Shown here: piece by piece, positions 1-5,860 of the stretch
Numbering within the stretch: position 1 is the stretch's first letter
Layout of the letters: every line of letters begins with the position of its first letter
Assembly (NCBI GenBank): GCA_945836835.1
Contig: CAMAML010000069.1
Span: 1-6,717, forward strand
Length of the DNA stretch: 6,717 nt
Origin: an uncultured cyanobacterium
GTDB taxonomy: Bacteria; Cyanobacteriota; Vampirovibrionia; Gastranaerophilales; Gastranaerophilaceae
Direction of reading: 5' to 3'
Notes under the pieces: model-generated
The model's database searches: none
The model's input: the letters and a program-made list of their open reading frames with translations, nothing else
What the model was told of the DNA's origin: nothing
Position numbers and translations under genes: made by a program

Positions 1-1568
1 GTGATAATTTCGTCCATGCCGGCAGACAACATCAGGTTGTGAATTTTTTTGATAACTCTTTCTTCCAAAGTGATTACAGGGGTTTGCATTTTCTCCGGTA
101 GCGTCGGCGTAATCTTGTCGTAACCGTTTATGCGTGCGATTTCTTCGATTAAGTCGATTTCTCTTGTAACGTCATAAGCTCTGAACGACGGAACAGCAAA
201 TTTTGCGGCAACGTTATTTCCGCCCAATTTTTCAAACCCGAGGTTTTCGAGGATTGAGTCGCACCTTTCGGGAGTAACTTCACACCCTAAAATCTTTGTT
301 ACCTGCGGATAACGGAGGGTAATTTCTATCGGGTCAAGTTCATTTTTGCCGTCCTCAACGATACCTTCTACTTCGGCGTCCGCAAGTTCGACAAGCAACT
401 GAATTGCACGAAGGAGTGCGGGTTTTACCGCCTCGATGTCAATCCCCCGTTCAAACCTTGCACTTGCTTCACTTCTGTATCCTACACTTCTTGCACTCTT
501 TCTGTTGGTTGCAGGAGTGAAATATGCCGCTTCCAAGGCGATTGACGTTGTATTGTCGTCGATTTCGGAGTTTAACCCGCCGAATACTCCGCCTAAGCAT
601 ACCGCTTTGTCTTTTGTTGCGATAACAACCGAGTCGTGCGTAAGTTTGCGTTCGACCTCGTCAAGAGTGACCAGGGTTTCGCCGTCTTCGGCACGGCGTA
701 CGCAAAGGTAGCCGTCGAGTTTATCCAAGTCAAATGCGTGTAAAGGACAGCCATACTCGAGTAAAACATAGTTTGTAACGTCTACGACGTTGTTTATCGA
801 GCGAATACCGGCGGACAAAAGTCTTGTTTTCATCCAATCGGGAGAAGGTTTTATTTTGATATTCTTCAAAACCGCAACGGAATAGTATTTGCAAACATCT
901 TCGTCCTTGATTTCGACTTTGAACTTGTCCGTCGAAAAGTCATTGGTTGCCTGAAGAGGCGAAAACTTCAACGGGGTGTTGAAAAGTGAGCTTAACTCTC
1001 TTGCAACGCCTATCACGGACATTTGATCCCCTCTGTTAGCGGTCGGTGCAACCTCAAAAATCGTATCACGTTCAAATTCTATTACATTTTCGAGCTTTTC
1101 GCCGATTTTGACGTCGGGAATAAATCTGCTCAAGATGAGTAATCCGTCCTCTTCCTGATAATTTCTTTCGGAAAGTCCGAGTTCGTCGGCGGAGCAAAGC
1201 ATACCTTGGGACTCAACCCCACGGATTACGGCAGGGGTAAGGGTAAAGAGTTCGCCCGATTTTCTGTCTAAAACCTGACTTCCGACTGACGCATACGGGA
1301 CAACCTGCCCGACTGCTACGTTTTGAGCACCGCAGACAACCGTCTTTAAGCACGAGCCTGTATTTACGGTGATTAGGTGAAGGTGATCGGAATTAGGATG
1401 GTCGTCAATTTTTTCTATCTTGACGGTGATTATATTCGTAAATTGAGGCTTAACCTCTTCGACCGCCTCGACTTCCAGCCCGCTCATCGTAAGCTCGTGT
1501 GCTATTTGTGCATCTTCTATATTTGACAAATCTACAAACTCGTTTAACCAATTTACTGATACTTGCAT
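1..1568 (-). CDS. pheT: Phenylalanine--tRNA ligase beta subunit (N-terminal 522 residues, truncated by window edge)
   Basis: Translating the minus strand from the ATG at 1566-1568 gives 522 uninterrupted codons that run off the left end. PheT is the beta chain of the alpha2-beta2 enzyme that charges tRNA(Phe) with phenylalanine in the cytoplasm. Visible domains are an N-terminal segment (MQVSVNWLNEFVDL), a tRNA-binding OB-fold at about residues 40-150 (with DHPNSDHLHL near 57-65), the B3/B4 editing region (RSINNVVDVTNYVLLEYG from 256, and SEASARFERGID at 366-377), and the B5 domain at about 410-486 ending in IDLIEEIARINGYDKI. Family members are usually near 800 residues, so roughly the last 270-290, including the anticodon-binding domain, lie outside the window. 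A purine-rich AAGGGAAG (1574-1581) precedes the start. No pheS lies directly upstream; the preceding gene is a cupin on the same strand 155 bp away. A 5-bp hairpin (GTACC/GGTAC, 1601-1615) is the only structure seen in the leader, and I see no convincing promoter there. Confidence 0.96.
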   Translation of the reverse strand, partial: MQVSVNWLNEFVDLSNIEDAQIAHELTMSGLEVEAVEEVKPQFTNIITVKIEKIDDHPNSDHLHLITVNTGSCLKTVVCGAQNVAVGQVVPYASVGSQVLDRKSGELFTLTPAVIRGVESQGMLCSADELGLSERNYQEEDGLLILSRFIPDVKIGEKLENVIEFERDTIFEVAPTANRGDQMSVIGVARELSSLFNTPLKFSPLQATNDFSTDKFKVEIKDEDVCKYYSVAVLKNIKIKPSPDWMKTRLLSAGIRSINNVVDVTNYVLLEYGCPLHAFDLDKLDGYLCVRRAEDGETLVTLDEVERKLTHDSVVIATKDKAVCLGGVFGGLNSEIDDNTTSIALEAAYFTPATNRKSARSVGYRSEASARFERGIDIEAVKPALLRAIQLLVELADAEVEGIVEDGKNELDPIEITLRYPQVTKILGCEVTPERCDSILENLGFEKLGGNNVAAKFAVPSFRAYDVTREIDLIEEIARINGYDKITPTLPEKMQTPVITLEERVIKKIHNLMLSAGMDEII

Positions 1569-1723
1569 TTATACTTCCCTTTTCTTAAATAGTTCAAAAT
1601 GTACCCTTATGGTACTACAAAAGGAACAAAAACTCAATCAAAAATTTTTACCCGCCAAACGAACTTCATACGCAACCCTTTGAGCTTACCCCTCCACACC
1701 CGAGCAAAAAAACTCCTCAAAAT

Positions 1724-2080
1724 TTACGCCCGCCCGTAAATATCTTGGTATCTTATAATATCTTCTTCCGAGAGTAACTCACCTCGCTGAATTTCGATTA
1801 TCTCAACGGGATTTTCCGTCAGGTTTTGGAGCGAGTGAATTTGTTTGACCTTTATATCGACACTTTCACCTACGTTTAGGATAAAATTTCTATCCCCCAA
1901 AACAACGGTCGCTTGCCCTTTTACGACATGCCAGTGTTCAAAGCGGTGGTTGTGGGACTGGAGGGACAGTTGGCTATCAGGGTTCACGTGAATGAGTTTT
2001 ACGAGAAACCCTTCGCCTTGCACAATGTTCGTAAAAAATCCCCACGGTCTTTGGGTTGTATTTTCGGATTTTGGAACCAT
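1724..2080 (-). CDS. Stand-alone phosphomannose isomerase type II-like cupin domain protein (118 aa)
   Basis: The protein matches the C-terminal cupin of bifunctional ManC/AlgA enzymes, which interconvert fructose-6-phosphate and mannose-6-phosphate. It has RPWG at 11-14, the LSLQ-x-H-x-HR-x-EHW signature (L38 to W50), VVKG at 52-55, a later His at 82 in KQIHSLQN, and the closing EDIIRYQDIYGR. H43, H45 and probably E48 and H82 are the expected metal ligands of the cupin barrel. The nucleotidyltransferase domain found in full-length ManC is absent, so this is a single-domain form; its role in supplying mannose-6-phosphate for sugar-nucleotide or glycan synthesis is inferred. I start at the ATG at 2080 because GGGAGAG lies just upstream (spacer 5 nt) and a near-consensus promoter sits at 2111-2139. 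A longer reading from 2179 would begin upstream of that promoter and add 33 residues not typical of the family. The next gene on the same strand is pheT, 155 bp downstream, and read-through is possible. Confidence 0.85.
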   Translation of the reverse strand: MVPKSENTTQRPWGFFTNIVQGEGFLVKLIHVNPDSQLSLQSHNHRFEHWHVVKGQATVVLGDRNFILNVGESVDIKVKQIHSLQNLTENPVEIIEIQRGELLSEEDIIRYQDIYGRA

Positions 2081-2110
2081 GACATCTCTCCCGTAATCTT
2101 CCACACTTAT

Positions 2111-2139
2111 ATTATAGCTTATAAGTCGGGGGTTGTAAA
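2111..2139 (-). promoter_or_regulatory. Sigma70-type promoter of the cupin gene
   Basis: Reading the minus strand, TTTACA (2139-2134) and TATAAT (2116-2111) are separated by exactly 17 bp. The -35 matches five of six consensus bases and the -10 matches all six. Transcription would start near 2104, giving a leader of about 24 nt that contains the GGGAGAG ribosome binding site of the ATG at 2080. The promoter lies inside the longer possible reading frame and so argues for the shorter protein. Confidence 0.8.
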
Positions 2140-2203
2140 TAAGTGACTGAATTTTTTCGGGTAATTGGCACTCGTACAACGCCCAAATAACGATAAATTT
2201 TTA

Positions 2204-2322
2204 CCCTGTGGCATACTGCTGAAAATCCGTGGAACACCCCTCTCCAAGCGGACAGTGGCAGTTGTCCGACTAGGGCTTACTGCCACGGTGAGGGGGTGAT
2301 CATTACGTTCAGACACCGTGAA
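2204..2322. other. GC-rich cluster of competing inverted repeats; candidate structured RNA, family not recognised
   Basis: This stretch is much richer in G and C than its AT-rich flanks and is packed with complementary segments. GTGGCAGT (2255-2262) pairs with ACTGCCAC (2279-2286). CGGACA (2249-2254) pairs with TGTCCG (2263-2268), and the loop between these two is exactly the 5' arm of the first helix, so the pair forms either a pseudoknot or two mutually exclusive hairpins. CACCCC-TC-T-CC (2235-2245) pairs with the segment 2287-2298 (one bulge, one mismatch) and would enclose and stack on the first helix. Further competitors are GTGGCA (2209-2214) with TGCCAC (2281-2286), CCGTGG (2227-2232) with CCACGG (2283-2288), and CACGGTG (2284-2290) with CACCGTG (2314-2320). 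No open reading frame here resembles a protein. Strand is undecided: a weak promoter (TTGTGC, 17 bp, TATTTT) reads leftward into it, and no U-tract terminator is evident on either strand. I do not recognise a known riboswitch, 6S, SRP, tmRNA or RNase P signature. Confidence 0.45.
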
Positions 2323-2463
2323 ATACGAAAATATTAACTTTTGTAAATTTGCACAATCCGTTAAAACCCTTGATATGACAATATTCTATAAGTTTTATAT
2401 ATTTTTTAGATAAAAATTTGGCAATTTTTTCACAAAAAATGTTTTTAAATAGATACAAGACGG

Positions 2464-2485
2464 TATAATATAAACAGCAAAGGAG
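2464..2485 (+). promoter_or_regulatory. -10 element and ribosome binding site of the ribbon-helix-helix gene
   Basis: A perfect TATAAT lies at 2464-2469, and AGGAG at 2481-2485 is followed by a 5-nt spacer and the ATG at 2491. The -35 region at about 2441-2447 is poor (a T-run), so the promoter is either weak, dependent on an activator, or helped by the very AT-rich upstream DNA (2390-2455). Transcription would start near 2476, giving a leader of about 15 nt. From 2323 to 2440 I see only AT-rich DNA with no further structure. Confidence 0.6.
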
Positions 2486-2490
2486 TATAT

Positions 2491-2679
2491 ATGGCAAGAG
2501 TACTTATTTCGATGCCCGAAGAGTTTTTGAACATGATTGATTCTGTTGCGGATGTTGAAAATCGTTCGAGAAGCGAGCTGATTAGGGAGGCTCTAAGAAC
2601 GTATATCTACAAGCAACAAGTGAGACAATCGGCGACTGCTGCTAAGAATGCCGAATTGTTGGAAGAATTGCTCGAGTAA
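2491..2679 (+). CDS. Small ribbon-helix-helix (CopG/MetJ-fold) DNA-binding protein, 62 aa
   Basis: The protein has the layout of a short CopG-family regulator: a beta strand (ARVLISMP, residues 2-9) that would insert into the DNA major groove as a dimer ribbon, helix A (about 10-23, with FLNMIDSVADVE) and helix B beginning at the characteristic NRSRSELIREALRTYI (24-39). The last 20 residues are Gln-, Ala- and Glu-rich (ending ELLEELLE) and probably form an extra helix or a partner-binding tail. Such proteins act as dimeric repressors and many are antitoxins. No toxin gene lies next to it: 100 bp downstream the convergent trpS ends, and upstream is non-coding, so it appears to be an orphan regulator. 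A clear ribosome binding site (AGGAG, spacer 5) supports the start. Its target may be its own upstream region, but no obvious operator was identified near the -10. Confidence 0.88.
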   Translation: MARVLISMPEEFLNMIDSVADVENRSRSELIREALRTYIYKQQVRQSATAAKNAELLEELLE

Positions 2680-2741
2680 CCGCTAAAATCTTTACGGGCG
2701 AGGTTTGGTTATTTTAGGTTAAAGGAACATCAAAAGATTAG

Positions 2742-2774
2742 AAAAAGGTTGACATTTTACCGTCAACCTTTTTT
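2742..2774. terminator. Bidirectional intrinsic terminator between the ribbon-helix-helix gene and trpS
   Basis: AAAAAGGTTGAC (2742-2753) is complementary to GTCAACCTTTTT (2762-2773), a 12-bp stem with an 8-nt loop. Because the outer stem is A-run/T-run, each strand ends in a U tract, so the hairpin can stop transcripts from both sides. On the minus strand it begins about 5 nt past the trpS stop codon (2780-2782); on the plus strand it lies about 62 nt past the ribbon-helix-helix stop. Confidence 0.87.
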
Positions 2775-2779
2775 GAGTG

Positions 2780-3784
2780 TTAATACATTCTGACCAAATC
2801 CCGAACCTGTTCGATTACTTCCATAGCTCTTTTGCGGGCTTTTTTGTCCCCTTCCGCCAAAATATCTTTGACTTCATCGAGATGCGTTTCGTAGTATCTG
2901 CGTTTTTCTCTTATTTCACAGAGTGTGTCGTTAATCTTTTTACCCAGTTGGCGTTTACAATCCGCACAACCTCGCTCCCCTTTTTCGCACTCCGAGCGCG
3001 TATTTGAAATTTCTTCTTCCGAGCCGAAAATTTCCCAATACTTAAACGCGACTTCGCACTCATCGGGGTGTCCGAGGTCGGTTCTTCTCATACGGCTTCT
3101 GTCCGTAATCGCCGTCATAACTTTCTTTGCGGTATCTTCTGCCGTGTCGGAAATCTTTATATCATTATGGAAAGATTTACCCATTTTGTTTCCATCAAGC
3201 CCGCAAATCAGAGAACATTTGTTCAAAATCGGTTGCGGTTCGTTAAAAAATTCCGTGTTGTAGATGTTATTGAACCTTCTTGCAATATCTCTTGTAATCT
3301 CAATATGTGCAACCTGATCAATCCCGACCGGAACGGCATTTGCGTTCATCATCATAATGTCTGCACTCATCAAAACGGGATACCCCATTAAGCCGTAACT
3401 TATCTGAGAATTTTGCCCCTCTTTTGTTCTCAAAATTTTTGCCATATCTTTTAAGGTCGGGTCGCGTTCAACCCAGTTTTGCGGGGTAACCATTCCCAAA
3501 TAAATATTCAATTCCGCAATCTCCGGGACGTGAGATTGGACGTAAATAGTGGATTTGTCGGGGTCAATTCCCGACGCAAGCCAGTCCATAACGACCTCTA
3601 GCGTGTCACCTCTCAAGTCCTCGGTCTTGTCGTATTTTGTAGTCAGAGCATGCCAGTCCGCAACAAAAAAATAGCTGTCGTATTTGTGTTGGAGTTCAAC
3701 CCAGTTTTGAATAACGCCCAAATAATGCCCGAGGTGTAATTTCCCCGTAGGTCGCATTCCGGATACTATTAATTGATTGGTCAT
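2780..3784 (-). CDS. trpS: Tryptophan--tRNA ligase, predicted [4Fe-4S] cluster form (334 aa)
   Basis: This class I aminoacyl-tRNA synthetase charges tRNA(Trp) with tryptophan. The HIGH-type motif is LHLGH (16-20) within SGMRPTGKLHLGHYLG, and the KMSKS-type loop reads KMGKS (200-204). DWHALTT (43-49), GYPVLMSADIMMM (134-146) and VGIDQVAHIEITRDIARRFN (from 153) are typical of TrpRS, and length is normal. Cysteines 243, 266, 273 and 276 are spaced C-x22-C-x6-C-x2-C, exactly the motif reported for the iron-sulfur cluster in the anticodon-binding domain of Thermotoga maritima TrpRS, so a [4Fe-4S] cluster is likely. The ATG at 3784 fits the family N-terminus and is preceded by AGGAAAGGG with a rather long spacer. 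It follows lepA on the same strand after 80 bp with no convincing promoter or terminator between, so cotranscription is likely. The terminator at 2742-2774 ends the unit. Confidence 0.97.
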   Translation of the reverse strand: MTNQLIVSGMRPTGKLHLGHYLGVIQNWVELQHKYDSYFFVADWHALTTKYDKTEDLRGDTLEVVMDWLASGIDPDKSTIYVQSHVPEIAELNIYLGMVTPQNWVERDPTLKDMAKILRTKEGQNSQISYGLMGYPVLMSADIMMMNANAVPVGIDQVAHIEITRDIARRFNNIYNTEFFNEPQPILNKCSLICGLDGNKMGKSFHNDIKISDTAEDTAKKVMTAITDRSRMRRTDLGHPDECEVAFKYWEIFGSEEEISNTRSECEKGERGCADCKRQLGKKINDTLCEIREKRRYYETHLDEVKDILAEGDKKARKRAMEVIEQVRDLVRMY

Positions 3785-3864
3785 AACTTTTGCCCTTTCC
3801 TAATTTTCTTATAATTTTTACGGTTAAGTTTCCGCTGTTTTTGATTGAAAATTCCGTCACGCCG

Positions 3865-5667
3865 TTATTCGTCATTAAGGCTCAATACCGCCATAAACGC
3901 TTCTTGCGGAACTTCTACCCGTCCGACGGATTTCATGCGTTTTTTACCTTTTTTCTGTTTTTCAAGAAGTTTGCGTTTCCTTGTGATGTCCCCGCCGTAA
4001 CACTTATCTAAGACGTTTTTCCGCATGGCTTTTATGTTTGTTCTTGCAATAATTCTTCCGCCGACTGCCGCCTGTACGGGAACTTCAAACAACTGGCGCG
4101 GGATGATGTCTTTCAATTTTGCGGTTAATTTTTGTCCGATATAAAACGCACTGTCCTCGTGGCAGATGACCGACAAGGCGTCCACGACTTCGCCCGCAAG
4201 CATAACGTCGAGTTTGACGAGTTTTGAGCGTTTGTAATCGCAAAATTCGTAATCCATACTCGCATACCCTTTTGTTCCCGACTTCAACTTGTCGTAAAAG
4301 TCCGTTATGACCTCCGACAACGGGATTTCATACTCTAACGTTGCACGAACTTTGTCGACATAGGTCATGTTTTTGAAAATTCCGCGTTTGGTCTGTGCCA
4401 AGTCCATCAGCGTTCCGACATACTCATTCGGGGTGATTATCGAAACTTTTACGTATGGTTCTTCAATAAAATCCCTGTACTGAGGAGCAGGAAGGTTGGC
4501 GGGGTTGTCTATTTCGACGACTTCGCCGTTTGTTTTGTGAACCTTGTACACAACCGAAGGTGCCGTCGTGACTATCGACAATCCGTATTCCCTCTCCAAA
4601 CGCTCTTGTGCAATCTCCATATGGAGCATTCCCAAAAATCCGCAACGGAACCCGAACCCCAATGCACTCGACGTTTCGGGTTCAAAAGTTATACTGCTGT
4701 CGTTGAGTTTTAATTTTTCCAGAGCCTCTTTTAAGTCTTGATACTCGTCGTTTTCAACGGGGTAAAGCCCCGAAAAAACCATCGGTAAAGCCTCTTTATA
4801 TCCTGCTAAAGGCTCGGGAGCGGGATTTTCGGACGTCGTAATCGTATCTCCGACAAACCTTGTCAATTCTTTAATCGAACCCGCAAAATATCCTACGTCC
4901 CCGCACTTAAGCTCTTGAACCGTTTTTCTCATCGGGGTTTGGTAGCCTAATTCGACAACTTCAACCTCTTTTCCCGTTGCCATAAACTTAACCTTGTCCC
5001 CGACCTTAATCGAGCCGTCAACAACCTTAAAGAAACATAACGTTCCCAAATACTGGTCGTAAACACTGTCAAACACCAAAGCTCTTAGCGGTTTTTCGCT
5101 CGTATCCTCAGGTGGGGGAATGAGGTCTACAATCGACTCCAAAACTTCCTCTATCCCAATCCCTGCCTTCGCACTGACGGGAATTGCCAAAGACGCGTCA
5201 ATTCCCAAAACCTCTTCAATCTCTTCCCTCACCCGCTCGACATCCGCCGACGGCAGGTCGATTTTATTTATAACGGGAATAATTTCCAAATTCTGCTCTA
5301 TCGCAAGATAAACGTTTGCAAGGGTTTGAGCCTCAACCCCCTGAGTAGAGTCCACGATTAACAACGCCCCCTCGCACGCCGCAAGCGACCTTGAAACCTC
5401 ATAAGAAAAATCCACGTGTCCCGGAGTGTCGATAAGGTTAAGCTCGTAACTCTTACCGTTCTTTGCGGTATAGTTCATCCTTGCCGTGTTTAATTTAATC
5501 GTTATCCCCCGCTCCCGCTCAATATCCATCGAGTCCATAATCTGATTTTGCATATCACGCTGAGCAACCGTCCCGGTTTTCTCAAGCAAACGATCGGCTA
5601 AAGTAGACTTTCCATGGTCAATGTGGGCAATTATACAAAAATTTCTGACGTTTTCTCTATACTTCAT
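3865..5667 (-). CDS. lepA: Elongation factor 4 (LepA), ribosome-associated GTPase, 600 aa, complete
   Basis: LepA is a translational GTPase that binds ribosomes and influences elongation or initiation-complex biogenesis. All GTP-binding motifs are present: G1 AHIDHGKS (14-21), G2 threonine in ERGITIK (51-58), G3 DTPGH (80-84, with the catalytic His), G4 NKID (134-137) and G5 SAK (165-167). Domain II, the EF-G-like domains III and V (TTAPSVVYKV and ALGFGFRCGFLGMLHME regions) and the LepA-specific C-terminal domain, rich in basic residues (DITRKRKLLEKQKKGKKRMK) and ending EAFMAVLSLNDE, are all intact. I start at the ATG at 5667, which gives the family N-terminus MKYRENVRNFCIIAHIDHGKS. An in-frame TTG at 5700 would add 11 unconserved residues, and that TTG lies in the probable -35 box. 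No Shine-Dalgarno sequence precedes 5667, and the promoter implies a leaderless message. trpS follows 80 bp downstream on the same strand. Confidence 0.97.
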   Translation of the reverse strand: MKYRENVRNFCIIAHIDHGKSTLADRLLEKTGTVAQRDMQNQIMDSMDIERERGITIKLNTARMNYTAKNGKSYELNLIDTPGHVDFSYEVSRSLAACEGALLIVDSTQGVEAQTLANVYLAIEQNLEIIPVINKIDLPSADVERVREEIEEVLGIDASLAIPVSAKAGIGIEEVLESIVDLIPPPEDTSEKPLRALVFDSVYDQYLGTLCFFKVVDGSIKVGDKVKFMATGKEVEVVELGYQTPMRKTVQELKCGDVGYFAGSIKELTRFVGDTITTSENPAPEPLAGYKEALPMVFSGLYPVENDEYQDLKEALEKLKLNDSSITFEPETSSALGFGFRCGFLGMLHMEIAQERLEREYGLSIVTTAPSVVYKVHKTNGEVVEIDNPANLPAPQYRDFIEEPYVKVSIITPNEYVGTLMDLAQTKRGIFKNMTYVDKVRATLEYEIPLSEVITDFYDKLKSGTKGYASMDYEFCDYKRSKLVKLDVMLAGEVVDALSVICHEDSAFYIGQKLTAKLKDIIPRQLFEVPVQAAVGGRIIARTNIKAMRKNVLDKCYGGDITRKRKLLEKQKKGKKRMKSVGRVEVPQEAFMAVLSLNDE

Positions 5668-5673
5668 AAAAAA

Positions 5674-5700
5674 ATTATACCATAAAAAACCTCGTTTCAA
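5674..5700 (-). promoter_or_regulatory. Predicted lepA promoter, positioned for a leaderless transcript
   Basis: On the minus strand a perfect TATAAT (5679-5674) is followed by six T residues and then the lepA ATG (5667). With standard spacing, +1 falls on the A of that ATG. The -35 is TTGAAA (5700-5695) at a short 15-bp spacing, or TCTTGA (5702-5697) at 17 bp. An alternative -10, TATAAA (5718-5713), would give a leader of about 39 nt but lacks a recognisable -35. Confidence 0.6.
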
Positions 5701-5733
5701 GATTTTGTTTGTTTTATACTTATTTTTGATGAA

Positions 5734-5759
5734 AAAATTTTACCGAGCGGGAAATTTTC
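5734..5759. promoter_or_regulatory. Palindromic operator copy 1 (lepA-proximal)
   Basis: This imperfect palindrome has a left arm AAAATTTTACCG, a central AG, and a right arm CGGGAAATTTTC. It is the first of three copies of the same element in the lepA-hipB gap and has its centre at 5746.5. It ends 34 bp from the lepA -35 box. Binding by the adjacent HipB-like repressor is inferred from position and symmetry. Confidence 0.7.
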
Positions 5760-5779
5760 AGGGTTTTTGAGGGTCAAAA

Positions 5780-5813
5780 GGGCAAAATTTTACCGCTCGG
5801 TAAAATTTTGCCC
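5780..5813. promoter_or_regulatory. Palindromic operator copy 2 (perfect, extended)
   Basis: This is a perfect inverted repeat with 16-bp arms (GGGCAAAATTTTACCG and its complement) around a 2-bp centre CT at 5796.5. The inner 26 bp match copies 1 and 3, and the GGGC/GCCC extension is unique to this copy. As RNA it would also form a strong hairpin, but it lacks a U tract and lies upstream of both genes' likely transcription starts, so an operator role is preferred. Confidence 0.75.
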
Positions 5814-5833
5814 AAATCTACCCCTTTTGGATG

Positions 5834-5859
5834 AAAAATTTCCCGATCAGTAAAATTTT
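5834..5859. promoter_or_regulatory. Palindromic operator copy 3 (abuts hipB -35)
   Basis: The element reads on the opposite strand relative to copy 1: its complement carries arms AAAATTTTACTG and CGGGAAATTTTT around AT, centred at 5846.5. It ends 1 bp before the TTGACT -35 box of the hipB promoter (5861), so a bound protein would hinder RNA polymerase. This placement supports autorepression of the hipBA operon. Confidence 0.72.
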
Positions 5860-5860
5860 C

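Noticed and set aside
436..711. 91-codon plus-strand frame inside pheT
   Set aside because: It is antisense to the conserved PheT core, with a Ser/Thr/Arg-rich shadow composition.
1601..1615. Small hairpin GTACC/GGTAC in the pheT leader as an attenuator
   Set aside because: A 5-bp stem without a U tract or a Phe-rich leader peptide or T-box motif is too weak to call regulatory.
2211..2290. Cobalamin-riboswitch resemblance (GCTGAAAATCCG and GCCAC segments)
   Set aside because: Only short fragments match; the conserved B12-box and the order of helices are missing, and no cobalamin gene is nearby.
2119..2316. 65-codon minus-strand open frame upstream of the cupin gene
   Set aside because: It is largely read through the inverted-repeat cluster, overlaps the cupin promoter, has no family resemblance and no convincing ribosome binding site.
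2309..2497. 62-codon minus-strand frame over the ribbon-helix-helix promoter
   Set aside because: It is a low-complexity, AT-driven composition (Phe, Ile, Lys, Tyr rich) that overlaps the start of a real gene on the other strand.
2925..3391. Overlapping plus-strand frames inside trpS
   Set aside because: They are antisense shadows of conserved TrpRS sequence with no domain similarity.
5668..5700. TTG start giving an 11-residue longer LepA
   Set aside because: The TTG coincides with the probable -35 box, the added residues are not part of the LepA family N-terminus, and the segment contains the -10 box.
5780..5813. Perfect 34-bp inverted repeat as an intrinsic terminator
   Set aside because: No U tract follows on either strand, no gene ends here, and two related palindromes at exact 50-bp intervals point to operators.
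5734..5859. CRISPR-like regular repeats
   Set aside because: There are only three units, each a dyad-symmetric site with alternating orientation, in a promoter region with no cas genes.
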